Below are positions 43,895 to 53,216 of a stretch of 64,000 nt of DNA, piece by piece (positions within the stretch are counted from its first letter, which is position 1; the number at the start of each line of letters is the position of its first letter). The notes under the pieces are model-generated. The model saw only the letters and a list, made by a program, of their open reading frames with translations, was not told the DNA's origin and did no database searches. The stretch comes from Streptomyces sp. SDr-06 (GTDB taxonomy: Bacteria > Actinomycetota > Actinomycetes > Streptomycetales > Streptomycetaceae): NCBI RefSeq assembly GCF_003324565.1, contig NZ_QOLA01000010.1:186001-250000 (forward strand). The letters are read 5' to 3'. The position numbers and the translations under genes were made by a program.

Positions 43895-46800
43895 GTGGGC
43901 AGACCAGAGAAGGAACTCGATCCCGCGGCGGGGCCCGTCCAGAGGTTCGCCCACGAACTGCGCACCCTGCGCCGGGAGGCCGGCACGCCGGTGTACCGGG
44001 AAATGGCCTCGCGGGCCGGCTACTCGGTGACGGCCCTCTCCCAGGCCGCTGCCGGGGACCGGTTGCCGACCCTGCCCGTCGCGCTGGCATTCGTCGCCCA
44101 GTGCGGCGGCGACCGCGAGCAGTGGACCCGGCTGTGGCAGCGGGCCGAGGCGGAACACCTCGCGCGGCTCGTCGCCCGCACGCACGACGAGGGCACCGCC
44201 CCGTATCGGGGCCTGGCCCGCTTCGAACCCGAGGACGAGGCCGTCTTCTTCGGCCGCGGCCATCTCACCGACGCGCTGACCGAACTGGTGGCCGCGCACC
44301 GCTTCAGCGTCGTCCTGGGCCCCTCGGGCAGCGGCAAGTCCTCGCTGCTGCGCGCCGGCCTCGTCCCGCGACTGCGCCGCTCCTGGGCGCCGCTGCCCCG
44401 AGCCGCCGCGCTGCGCATCCTCACACCGGGCGCACACCCGATGCGCACCCACGGCCACCTCCTGGAACCAGCTCCCGAGCCGGGCGAAACCTGGCTGATC
44501 GTGGACCAGTTCGAGGAGTTGTTCACCCTGTGCGCCGACACCCGCGAGCGCGAGGAATTCCTCACCCACCTGCTGGCCGCGCGCCGACCGGACAGCCGGC
44601 TGCGCGTGGTGGTGGGCGTACGCGCCGACTTCCACGCGCACTGCCTCGCCCACGCCGACCTCGCCGCGGCCATCGGTGAAGCCGTCCTGCGCGTGAGCCC
44701 CCTCACCGCCAAGGAACTGCGCGAGGCGATCGTCAAGCCCGCCGCCGCCTCCGGACTTGTCGTGGAACGCGCGCTGACCAATCGTCTGGTGGAAGAGGTC
44801 GCCAGCGAACCCGCCAGCCTTCCCCTGCTCTCCCACGCCCTGCGCGAGACGTGGCGACGACGACGCGGCCGCGCCCTGACCCTGGCCGCCCACTACGCCG
44901 CCGGCGGGCTGCACGGCGCCATCGCCCAAACCGCCGAAGACCTCTACGCCGAGCTCACTCCCGCCCAGGAGCGGGCCGCCCGCCGCATCCTGCTCGGCCT
45001 GGTCGCCCCCGGCGACGGCGCGCCCGACACCCGTCGGCCCGTTCAGCGCGCCCATGTCCTGCACACCGGATCCCCCGCCGACACCCGCACCGTCCTGGAC
45101 AAGCTCGCCCGGGCCCGTCTGATCACGCTGGACCACGACACCGTCGACCTGACCCACGAGGCCCTCATCACCGCCTGGCCCCGACTGCGCGGCTGGATCG
45201 ATGACAACCGCGAACAGTTGCGCCGCCATCGGCGCCTCACCCAGGCCAGCCACCACTGGCACACCCGCCGCCGCGACCACGCGGCCCTGCTGCGCGGCGG
45301 CGAACTCGCCGAGGCCGAGCAGGCGTTCGGCGGCGGCGGACTGCTGGACCTGACGCCCTCGGAGCGCGCATTCCTGCGCGCCAGCAGCGCGGCCCGCACC
45401 CGTACCCGCTGGGCCCGCCGGGCGGTGACCTCCGTCCTGTCCGTCCTCGTCGTCCTCACGGTCCTGGCCGGGTCAAGCGCCTGGCAGCAGGACCTGATCG
45501 GCCAACGCGAACGTGGCAAGGCCCAGGAGCAGCGCCAGGAGGCGGCCGCCCGCCGGCTGTCCGCGCTGGCCCAGAACACCCGGGCCCAGGACCCGACGCT
45601 CGCCATGCGCCTGAACCTGGCCGCCTGGTCCCTCAAACCGACGACGGAAACACGTTCAGGGCTGCTCACGGCCTCCGCGCAGCAGGAGTCGGACACCTAC
45701 GACGTGCCCGACGGGAACGCACCCTCGCAGCGCAACCCCGTGGTCCTCAGCCAGGACGGCCGCACCGCCGTCACCTCCGACGCGACCGGTCTCCGCGCCT
45801 GGAACGTCCTCACCCGCCAGCCCGTCGGACCCCAAATCCCCCTCGACCCCAAGACCACGAACCTCATCCACGGCTTCTCGCCGGACGGCCGCAGAGCCGT
45901 GCTCGACCAGGATGTCGCCGGGCCTGCGGGAGGCGACCGTACGTGGGACCTGACGACCGGCCGGCCGGTCGACGAGCACCTCCAAGCGCTCAGACAGGTC
46001 CTCGGCTACACGCCCGACGGCGGCTTCATCGTGGACACGACGAGCGCTCCCCATGTCCCGCAGAACACCATCGCGCTGCGGGACCCGCGCACCGGCCGCA
46101 CCCTCTTCGAACGCCCCGTCGTGCGCCACCCGCAGTGGACGGTGAGCCCCGACAACCAGCTCATGGCCCTGTGCACCGAGGGACTTGGGGAAGAACCCGG
46201 TACGGACCGCGACCTGCCCCTGCAGATCTGGGACGTCACCGGCCACCGCGGGCAGCCCACGATCCTGCCCGGAGGCTGCGGGGCGAAATCCCTCCAGTTC
46301 ACCGGGGACGGCAAGTCCCTCATGACGCTCAACACCGACGGCTTGCACTTCTGGGACCCGGTGACCGGCAAGGAGCGCGCACAGATCCGCCAGCCAGGGC
46401 TGATCGAAGCGACCGCCGCCGGCGACGGGCAGTTCGTCGTCGCGGCCGACGCCCGCGAGATCCGTATGTGGCGGCTTGCCACACCCGACCAGCCCGTCTT
46501 CCGCCACCCCCTGAACAACGAGGTGCCCAGGCAACTACGCATCGACCCGGCCGCGGGTGTCATCCGCTACGTGACCGAGCGCCGCCGCCTGGACTATGTC
46601 GTCCGCAGCCTGTCCTTCGGCCCCGCGATGGGCAGCGACTGGAATCAGGATCCCGCCGTCCGGGGCGCCTTCAGCCAGGACGGCAGCGTCCTCGCCTTCG
46701 AACGACGCACAGGCGACACCTTCTACACCGAGGCCTACCGCGTCGCGGACGGCCGCCGCCTGGCCCGCACAGCGGGCCTGCTCTGCCCGGAACAACGCCC

Positions 46801-47782
46801 CACCGGGGACGACACCTTCAACACCTGCCACACCCTGTTCGCCCTCAGCCCGGACGGCCGCACCCTCGCGCACGCCCGGACCTCGACGGTTTCAGACGAC
46901 GAGGAGAAGGACTACCGGGTCCCGACCCTGTGGAACGTCCACACCGATGAGCCCCTGCCCACCCCGCGCGACCCCAAGCCGCCCTACGCCGCCCGATTGC
47001 CGATGACGGGGCTGGCCTTCACCGGCGACGGGCGCCGCTTGCTCATCACACGCGACAGCATGGACACCGCCGACACCTGGGATCTGGCCCTGGGACGGCG
47101 TCTTGCCCCAGACGGCCAGACCGAAGAGCACCACTCGGCGCCCCGCTCCCCCTACGCACTGTCCGAACAGCCGCCCGCCCAGGCAGTCCGCCCCGACGGC
47201 GCGCTGCTCGCCACACCCCAGCGCACCTACACACTGCCCTCCGGGCGGATCGCCCCCGGCTCCCGCACCGCGGACGCGACCGGTGTGCCCGCCTTCAGTC
47301 CGGACAGCCGGTTCCTGGCCGTCGGCGACGGCACCGGCGCGGTGACCCTGTGGGACGGCGACGGCACCCACGAGCGCGGCATCCTCGCAGCTCCCCGGAG
47401 CGTCTCCCGCGCGGGCAGCGCCGACGCCGTCACCGCCCTGGCCTTCTCTCCCGACGCCACGCTGCTGGCCGTCGCCACGAACAGTGGCACCGTCCAGCTC
47501 TGGGATCTTCCCTCCGGCCAGCCCCTCGGCTCTGCGCTGCCGACCTCCGGCGACCGGGTCGTGGCCGTCGCCTTCAGTCCCGACGGCCGCACCCTGCGCA
47601 GCGTGGGCGAGCACGGCGGTGTCCTCGCCCACCCCGTGGACACGCGGCGTCTGACGGCATGGGTGTGCAAGCGGGCGGGTGGCGGCCTGACACGGAAGGA
47701 GTGGGAGACCTATCTGCCGGGCGTGACCTACCGCGAGACATGCGGCGAGGTTCCAGGAGACGCCCGCACCGCCTCCCCATGA
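43895..47782 (+). CDS. XRE-nSTAND1-WD40 protein
   Basis: 1295 residues. An N-terminal helix-turn-helix (about 10-75: FAHELRTLRREAGTPVYREM ... GYSVTALSQAAAG) is followed by an nSTAND1-type NTPase (about 95-400) with P-loop VLGPSGSGKSSLL near 140 and Walker B WLIVDQFEEL near 200. A helical segment and one transmembrane helix (about 508-530, VTSVLSVLVVLTVLAG) precede WD40-like repeats (about 600-1270; FSPDGR and LWD recur). A membrane-tethered signalling NTPase with a beta-propeller sensor is the likely architecture. The GTG at 43895 follows GGGAG; earlier in-frame codons give an implausible Trp-rich extension. Confidence 0.85.
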   Translation: MGRPEKELDPAAGPVQRFAHELRTLRREAGTPVYREMASRAGYSVTALSQAAAGDRLPTLPVALAFVAQCGGDREQWTRLWQRAEAEHLARLVARTHDEGTAPYRGLARFEPEDEAVFFGRGHLTDALTELVAAHRFSVVLGPSGSGKSSLLRAGLVPRLRRSWAPLPRAAALRILTPGAHPMRTHGHLLEPAPEPGETWLIVDQFEELFTLCADTREREEFLTHLLAARRPDSRLRVVVGVRADFHAHCLAHADLAAAIGEAVLRVSPLTAKELREAIVKPAAASGLVVERALTNRLVEEVASEPASLPLLSHALRETWRRRRGRALTLAAHYAAGGLHGAIAQTAEDLYAELTPAQERAARRILLGLVAPGDGAPDTRRPVQRAHVLHTGSPADTRTVLDKLARARLITLDHDTVDLTHEALITAWPRLRGWIDDNREQLRRHRRLTQASHHWHTRRRDHAALLRGGELAEAEQAFGGGGLLDLTPSERAFLRASSAARTRTRWARRAVTSVLSVLVVLTVLAGSSAWQQDLIGQRERGKAQEQRQEAAARRLSALAQNTRAQDPTLAMRLNLAAWSLKPTTETRSGLLTASAQQESDTYDVPDGNAPSQRNPVVLSQDGRTAVTSDATGLRAWNVLTRQPVGPQIPLDPKTTNLIHGFSPDGRRAVLDQDVAGPAGGDRTWDLTTGRPVDEHLQALRQVLGYTPDGGFIVDTTSAPHVPQNTIALRDPRTGRTLFERPVVRHPQWTVSPDNQLMALCTEGLGEEPGTDRDLPLQIWDVTGHRGQPTILPGGCGAKSLQFTGDGKSLMTLNTDGLHFWDPVTGKERAQIRQPGLIEATAAGDGQFVVAADAREIRMWRLATPDQPVFRHPLNNEVPRQLRIDPAAGVIRYVTERRRLDYVVRSLSFGPAMGSDWNQDPAVRGAFSQDGSVLAFERRTGDTFYTEAYRVADGRRLARTAGLLCPEQRPTGDDTFNTCHTLFALSPDGRTLAHARTSTVSDDEEKDYRVPTLWNVHTDEPLPTPRDPKPPYAARLPMTGLAFTGDGRRLLITRDSMDTADTWDLALGRRLAPDGQTEEHHSAPRSPYALSEQPPAQAVRPDGALLATPQRTYTLPSGRIAPGSRTADATGVPAFSPDSRFLAVGDGTGAVTLWDGDGTHERGILAAPRSVSRAGSADAVTALAFSPDATLLAVATNSGTVQLWDLPSGQPLGSALPTSGDRVVAVAFSPDGRTLRSVGEHGGVLAHPVDTRRLTAWVCKRAGGGLTRKEWETYLPGVTYRETCGEVPGDARTASP

Positions 47783-48021
47783 AATCCTCCTCAAAGAGGG
47801 CCGGAGGAAGAAGCCCCGCCCGGCGCCACCGCTCGACCGCTCTCCCGCCGCGGCGGACAACGACGCCGAGCAGGCAGGCGGCACCGGCATCGCTTCGGGC
47901 ACCGCTGGTCCCCGCCGACGTCGACAGGAACCAGCGGCAACAAGCAGCGGAGCGGCGCGAGGACCTGCCCGCGGCGCGAGACGCCCTGGCCGACCCGGCC
48001 CACCGTCCGCTGATCTCCTAG
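47779..48021 (+). CDS. possible small ORF coupled to nSTAND gene
   Basis: 80 residues. The ATG overlaps the nSTAND TGA (ATGA, 47779-47782). The product is Arg/Ser/Pro-rich first, then Gln/Glu/Arg-rich. It ends on top of the stop of the convergent hydrolase gene. Not recognised; composition is not decisive. Confidence 0.25.
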   Translation: MKSSSKRAGGRSPARRHRSTALPPRRTTTPSRQAAPASLRAPLVPADVDRNQRQQAAERREDLPAARDALADPAHRPLIS

Positions 48022-48761
48022 GAGTTCGGGCTCTTCAGGTGCCGCGTGAAGAACCGGGCTGCGAAGTCCCCCGCCGCCTGCGGGACGCCGGTGTGCCCGC
48101 CCATATTGGCGTGCAGGGACTTCTCCTGGGAGCCGAAGGCATCGAACAGGTCCAGGGCCGCCTGACGGTCATTTCCTTCGTCGTCCCACTGCAGCAGGAC
48201 GTGCAGGGGAATGGTGACCCGACGGGCCTCCTCGAATATGACGCGAGGCACGAAACTCCCCGCGAACAATCCGGCGGCCACGATGCGCGGCTCGACCACC
48301 GCAAGCCGGATGCCGATCGAGATCACTCCCCCCGAGTATCCGACCGGGCCGCCGATCTCGGGCAGCGACAGGAGGGCGTCCAAAGTGGCCCGCCACTCCG
48401 GGACCGCCCTGTCGACCAGTGGGAGGACGACGGCCTCGGCGATCTCGTCGCTCACCGGCCGACCGGCCGCCTGTGCCCGGCGCAGGTCGGCGCGAGCCTG
48501 TTCGGCGGCGGCCCACCGGGGCCGGTCACCGCTCCCGGGGAGCTCGATGGTGGCCGTGGCGAAGCCCTCCGCCGCGGAGTGCAGGGCCCGGGCCACCAGC
48601 CGGGGGTACATCTTGCGCAGTCCCAGGGGAGGGTGGCCCAGCAGGATCAGCGGAACGGGTGTGGCGGACGCGGGCGTCCACAGGATGCCGGGTATCTCGC
48701 CGAGGGTGAATTCACGCTCGACGACGTCGCCGTCGAGACGCTGCTCAGAAGTGAAATGCAT
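48018..48761 (-). CDS. dienelactone-hydrolase-like alpha/beta hydrolase
   Basis: 247 residues, cytoplasmic. PLILLGHPPLG supplies an oxyanion-type loop. The nucleophile lies in GYSGGV, an acid in LLQWDDEG and the histidine in MGGHTGVP. It resembles the small Streptomyces alpha/beta hydrolases of the DLH group. The ATG at 48761 is preferred over 48785 because GAAAGGG lies 8 nt upstream. Substrate unknown. Confidence 0.75.
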   Translation of the reverse strand: MHFTSEQRLDGDVVEREFTLGEIPGILWTPASATPVPLILLGHPPLGLRKMYPRLVARALHSAAEGFATATIELPGSGDRPRWAAAEQARADLRRAQAAGRPVSDEIAEAVVLPLVDRAVPEWRATLDALLSLPEIGGPVGYSGGVISIGIRLAVVEPRIVAAGLFAGSFVPRVIFEEARRVTIPLHVLLQWDDEGNDRQAALDLFDAFGSQEKSLHANMGGHTGVPQAAGDFAARFFTRHLKSPNS

Positions 48762-49129
48762 GGTCGTGCCCTTTCGGGAGTGCACGGAACGGCGCTCCCG
48801 GACGACCTACCGCCCGACCGTGACCCCGGAGGGGAGCACCCATGTCGATACTGCGTTCACGGGTACCACCTCCTCCATCTCTCGCACGGCCTCCGAAAAC
48901 GTACCAGCGGTCGCAGGGGCCCGCCAAACGAATTCTTGCCCGCGATCCGCGACCGAATACCGAGAGTCCGTTGAATGCCCCGGCTCCCGTGTTACTCAAC
49001 TCCAGCGCGGCGTCCCGGTCTCCGGGCAAGAACAGGTCGGCGTCCCGGCCAGACCACGCCGGGCCAGGAGGCATAGCGGTTTCGGTGCCGGCCTCCCCCG
49101 GGCCTCGGCACGCCGTTAGGCTGCCTCGC
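48762..49129. other. divergent intergenic region
   Basis: No convincing gene. GTTGA (48970-48974) and TCAAC (48996-49000) form a loose inverted repeat in its centre. The right end holds TAGGCT, the -10 for the short ORF at 49130. Confidence 0.4.
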
Positions 49130-49246
49130 ATGCTGATCACCCGGTGGGCTCTCGTCTGGGCCGCGCTCCACGGGAACCACCGCTTCTGGACGCGTCGACC
49201 CGCCTGCGCCCGCCGCATGTTCACGGCCCGGCGCCCGGCTCAATGA
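49130..49246 (+). CDS. possible 38-residue leader peptide
   Basis: TAGGCT (49117-49122) ends 7 nt before an ATG that opens a 38-codon frame (MLITRWALVWAALHGNHRFW..., three Trp, many Arg), ending 33 bp before the dehydratase gene. The promoter position suggests the dehydratase transcript begins here. Whether the peptide is made or used for attenuation is unknown. Confidence 0.3.
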   Translation: MLITRWALVWAALHGNHRFWTRRPACARRMFTARRPAQ

Positions 49247-49278
49247 GCCCGGCCCCTCCCCTGACCAGGAGCCTCACC

Positions 49279-50313
49279 ATGCCCCACCTCGCCTACGGCG
49301 ACATCAAGTCAGCCGCGGACCGCATCACGGGCCACGTGCGACCGGTCGCCGTCGCACCCCTGGATCTCGACGCCATGCGCACCGCGCACCCAGGCGAGTC
49401 CGGCCAGGTCTGGGCCGCGTTGGAGTTCATCCAGCACACCGGGTCGTTCAAGGCCCGCGGCGCGGTCAACTTCCTCCGCTTCCACCAAGAGGCGGGCACC
49501 CTGCCCGACAGCGGGGTGACCATAGCGTCGGGCGGCAACGCGGGCCTTGCCTGCGCATGGGCCGCACGGCGCCAGGGCGTTACCGCAACGGTGTTCCTGC
49601 CCGCCAACGCCCCGACCGTGAAGGTCGACAAGCTCCGTTCTTACGGCGCGACCGTGCACCTGGTCGGTGAGCAGTACGCGGAAGCCCTGGCCGCGTGCGA
49701 AGCCTTCGCCGAAGACATCGGCGCCCTGGCCTCCCACGCCTATGACCACCCCCTGATCGCCGCCGGTGCCGGAACGCTTCTCGACGAGATCCGCCGGCAG
49801 ATACCCGACCTGGACACGGTCGTCGTCGCCGTCGGCGGCGGGGGCCTGTTCGCCGGAGTGGCCACCGCGGCCCAGCACCACGGCATCCGCACCATCGCCG
49901 TCGAACCCCAGAACTGCCGAGCCCTGAACGCCGCCCTCGAAGCCGGCGAGCTGGTCGATGTCACCGTGGACTCCGTCGCGTCGGACTCCCTCGGCGCCCG
50001 CCGCACGACCAGCATGGCGCTCCACGCGCTGCGCCAGGAGCGTACGCACTCCGTGCTGGTGCCCGACTCCGCCATCGTCACCGCCCGCCACGCGCTGTGG
50101 GAACACCACCGCATCGCCGTCGAGCACGGCGCGGCCACCGCGCTCGCAGCCCTCACCGCCTGTCCCCGCAGCCTTCCCGACACCACGCCGAAGCCCGAAC
50201 AGACCCGGACCTCCTACACGCCCAGCCCCGGCGAACGCGTCGCCGTCGTGCTCTGCGGCGCCAACACCGACCCCGCTTCTCTGCTCACCCCACCCGGCGA
50301 CCTGTCCCAGTAA
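49279..50313 (+). CDS. threonine/serine dehydratase-like PLP enzyme
   Basis: A 344-residue fold-type II PLP enzyme. K58 in HTGSFKARGA binds the cofactor, ASGGNAGLACAWAA holds the substrate carboxylate, and VVAVGGGGLFAGVA binds the PLP phosphate. It lacks the C-terminal ACT regulatory domain of biosynthetic threonine deaminase, so it is of the catabolic or serine/threonine dehydratase type. AGGAG precedes the ATG at 49279. The promoter probably lies in front of the short ORF at 49130. Confidence 0.85.
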   Translation: MPHLAYGDIKSAADRITGHVRPVAVAPLDLDAMRTAHPGESGQVWAALEFIQHTGSFKARGAVNFLRFHQEAGTLPDSGVTIASGGNAGLACAWAARRQGVTATVFLPANAPTVKVDKLRSYGATVHLVGEQYAEALAACEAFAEDIGALASHAYDHPLIAAGAGTLLDEIRRQIPDLDTVVVAVGGGGLFAGVATAAQHHGIRTIAVEPQNCRALNAALEAGELVDVTVDSVASDSLGARRTTSMALHALRQERTHSVLVPDSAIVTARHALWEHHRIAVEHGAATALAALTACPRSLPDTTPKPEQTRTSYTPSPGERVAVVLCGANTDPASLLTPPGDLSQ

Positions 50314-50455
50314 TCCCACGGAGCAGAGAGCGGTTGTGCCGCTGCCGAGGAGTCCCGCCGGCGACTGCGTACCGACCAGGCAGCGGTCCGCCCACTGCCC
50401 GACACCGCAGCGGAATCCCATGACAGCGCGGCAACCGGTCCGGCATCATCACCGG

Positions 50456-51085
50456 GTGATCGTGATGCAACCCGTTCTGGAGATCTTCCCTGCCGACGAC
50501 TTTGACCTCTGGCCCACTGACGAGCCCGAGTCTTACGGGTACCTCGTCCTGGACGGAGAACGGACGGTGGCGGAGGTGGGCACGGCCGTGATGCGGATCG
50601 CCGACTGCAACGCCTCCGAGCCGGAGGAGGAGCACGGGCCGCACCCGACCGACCCGCTCGGCACGTTCCTGCACGGGCTGCTCACCCTGCCCGACCTGTT
50701 CGCCTCCGGCGGGTTCCGGGTGAGCGACGATGCCACGGGAATCATCTTCGTCGAGCCGGGTTGCTGCAACGGCCTGGAGACCTGGCGGGACTGGCTTGAA
50801 GTGCTCGATGGCACCGGCAGCTGCGCCTTCGGCCACGACCCGTCCTCGATGGCCGAACGCGTCGGCGACACCGTCCGGTTGATCCACGACTCCTACGGGA
50901 ATGAAGACAGCCCGACGATCGAACTGCCAGTAGCCCAGGTCCGCACACTCGTTGCCGGAGCCCAGCGGGACTTGCAGGACTTCCTCCGCCTCGCCGCAAG
51001 CTGGGCCGAACAACACCTGCCGACCCACGCCACCACCGTCACCACCGCCCTGGGACGCGCGCTGAACCTCGAGCCCACACCATGA
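50456..51085 (+). CDS. acidic hypothetical protein
   Basis: About 209 residues (or 206 from the ATG at 50465). Cytoplasmic and strongly acidic, with the conserved-looking blocks VLEIFPADDFDLWPTDEPES, GCCNGLETWRDWLEVL and FGHDPSSMAERVGDTVRLI. CATCAT lies 6 nt before the GTG and may be a weak leaderless -10. I do not recognise the family; the middle block resembles immunity-type or SMI1-like folds only vaguely. Confidence 0.65.
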   Translation: MIVMQPVLEIFPADDFDLWPTDEPESYGYLVLDGERTVAEVGTAVMRIADCNASEPEEEHGPHPTDPLGTFLHGLLTLPDLFASGGFRVSDDATGIIFVEPGCCNGLETWRDWLEVLDGTGSCAFGHDPSSMAERVGDTVRLIHDSYGNEDSPTIELPVAQVRTLVAGAQRDLQDFLRLAASWAEQHLPTHATTVTTALGRALNLEPTP

Positions 51086-51667
51086 CCAGTCCCAGACCCG
51101 CCGAGCGGTACCGAGGCCAAGCACTCGGTGGTGTGGTTCAAGGTTGCGGGGTCCAGGACTGGCCCTGGGAAGGACACGTACGCCGTCACCCGCCCGCCAC
51201 GCCTGCGCGTGACGGCCCGTCTCGAAGGCCTGCCACTTGGACTTGCCCTTCGGTGGTTGCCATCGCGGCCCGCCGAGGCGACGGCCGCCGAGTCTTTCGG
51301 CGGTACGGCGACGAGGCCAGCCGGACCGAGCGGGGCGGGCGGACCCGGCTTCGGGCGCGCAGCTCGGGCACCGGCCGTTGCCGCAGGCGAAACCGTCGTC
51401 GCCCTCAGCCGTCAACCAGACCGAGCGCCGGCCTGGGTGACGGCGGAAACCGCACCGCGAGGACGCCGCGGCACCCGCCGGGTCGGGGCAGGCCGACCCT
51501 GAGCGACTGGCCATGGGCCTCTTCTCCCGTCCAACTCGCCTCGCGCAGTGGCCCCTTGTGGGCCCCGCTCCCAAAGGGTGGACCGGCCGCGTCGCCTGGG
51601 ACAGGGTGTGGCACTGTGATCTGGGCCCGCACGCCCGCCGGAACAACCGTCGGAAAGGAAACCGATC
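51086..51667. other. 580-bp interval without recognisable gene
   Basis: Open frames exist on both strands but none has family-like sequence, a good ribosome site and normal codon bias together. The right end carries the glutamate dehydrogenase ribosome site. Confidence 0.4.
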
Positions 51668-53017
51668 GTGACCGACCCCAAGGACAGACTGGACGCACTG
51701 CGGGCAGAGATCGAGCGCCGCAATCCCGGACAGCCCGAGTTCCATCAGGCCGTGCGAGAAGTCCTGGACACCCTGGGCCCTGTCCTGACTGCCCGCCCCC
51801 AGTACGCCGAGCCCGGGCTCGTCGAACGGCTCCTGGAGCCGGAACGGCAGATCATCTTCCGGGTGCCGTGGACCGATGACCGCGGCCGGGTCCACGTCAA
51901 CCGTGGCTACCGGGTGGAGTTCAACAGCGCGCTCGGCCCCTACAAGGGCGGTCTGCGCTTTCACCCGTCGGTGGACATCGGCGTCGTGAAGTTCCTCGGT
52001 TTCGAGCAGATTTTCAAGAACGCCCTGACGGGGCTCGGTATCGGCGGCGGCAAGGGTGGCAGCGACTTCGACCCGCACGGCAGGTCTGACGCCGAGGTCA
52101 TGCGCTTCTGCCAGTCGTTCATGACCGAGCTGTCCCGGCACATCGGCGAGCACACCGACGTGCCGGCCGGGGACATCGGCGTCGGTGGCCGCGAGATCGG
52201 CTACCTGTTCGGGCAGTACCGCCGCATCACCAACCGCTGGGAGGCCGGTGTCCTGACCGGCAAGGGCCAGGGCTGGGGCGGTTCCGTGATCCGTCCCGAA
52301 GCCACCGGCTACGGCTCCGTGCTGTTCGCCGCGGAAATGCTGAAGGTGCGCGGCGAGTCCCTCGACGGGCTCAGCGCGGTCGTGTCCGGCTCGGGCAACG
52401 TGGCTCTGTACACCATCGAGAAGCTCCAGCAGCTGGGCGCCAACCCGCTGACGGCTTCGGACTCCTCCGGCTACGTCGTCGACGACAAGGGCATCGACCT
52501 GGCCCTGCTCAAGCAGATCAAGGAAGTGGAGCGGGGCCGCATCAGCGAGTACGCCGCCCGGCGCGGCGCCTCGGCCCGCTTCGTGCGCGGAGGCCGCGTC
52601 TGGGAGACACCGGCCGACGTGGCCTTCCCGTCCGCCACGCAGAACGAGCTGAACGCCGAAGACGCGCGCACGCTCATCGCGAGCGGCGTCAAGGCGGTCT
52701 CCGAGGGCGCCAACATGCCCACCACCCCCGAGGCCGTGGACCTCTTCCAGGAAGCGGGTGTCGCCTTCGGCCCCGGCAAGGCCGCCAACGCGGGCGGGGT
52801 CGCCGTCAGCGCCCTGGAGATGGCCCAGAACGCAGGCCGGGTCTCCTGGAGCCGTGAGCGGGTGGAGGACGAACTCGCGGGCATCATGCAGTCCATCCAC
52901 GCCGTCGCCCACGAGACAGCCGAGCGCTACGACGCCCCCGGAAACTATGTGACCGGCGCCAACATCGCAGGCTTCGAACGCGTCGCCGACGCCATGCTCG
53001 CCCAGGGCGTCATCTAG
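51668..53017 (+). CDS. gdhA: NADP-specific glutamate dehydrogenase
   Basis: 449 residues, the hexameric biosynthetic size class. It forms glutamate from 2-oxoglutarate and ammonia with NADPH. Family motifs are RGYRVEFNSALGPYKGGLRFHPSV (first 20 residues diagnostic), the catalytic-lysine block GGGKGGSDFDPHGRSDAEVM, and the dinucleotide-binding VSGSGNVALYTIEKL. AAAGGA is 8 nt before the GTG start. It stands alone; a terminator follows. Confidence 0.96.
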   Translation: MTDPKDRLDALRAEIERRNPGQPEFHQAVREVLDTLGPVLTARPQYAEPGLVERLLEPERQIIFRVPWTDDRGRVHVNRGYRVEFNSALGPYKGGLRFHPSVDIGVVKFLGFEQIFKNALTGLGIGGGKGGSDFDPHGRSDAEVMRFCQSFMTELSRHIGEHTDVPAGDIGVGGREIGYLFGQYRRITNRWEAGVLTGKGQGWGGSVIRPEATGYGSVLFAAEMLKVRGESLDGLSAVVSGSGNVALYTIEKLQQLGANPLTASDSSGYVVDDKGIDLALLKQIKEVERGRISEYAARRGASARFVRGGRVWETPADVAFPSATQNELNAEDARTLIASGVKAVSEGANMPTTPEAVDLFQEAGVAFGPGKAANAGGVAVSALEMAQNAGRVSWSRERVEDELAGIMQSIHAVAHETAERYDAPGNYVTGANIAGFERVADAMLAQGVI

Positions 53018-53022
53018 TCCCT

Positions 53023-53066
53023 CCCTTCCGTCCTGCCGCCCGGCAACACGGCGGCGGGCGGAAGGG
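53023..53066 (+). terminator. terminator of gdhA
   Basis: CCCTTCCG (53023-53030) pairs with CGGAAGGG (53059-53066), with a further CCGCC/GGCGG stem inside, directly after the stop. Confidence 0.7.
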
Positions 53067-53216
53067 TGCGCGGCAGCTCGCCTGACAGACGCGGCAACTC
53101 CGGCCGCTCGCGGCGCAGTCGTGCTCGCGGCAGACTCTTGCGACCGCCGTACAAGGGCCTGCTTCCCCGGCACGGAACCAGCGCGCAAGGTCGTTTTCCG
53201 TGGGTACCGGTCTCCT

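Noticed and set aside
51128..51502. 124-codon frame in the gap before gdhA
   Set aside because: No ribosome site, no family resemblance, and competing frames of similar length on both strands.
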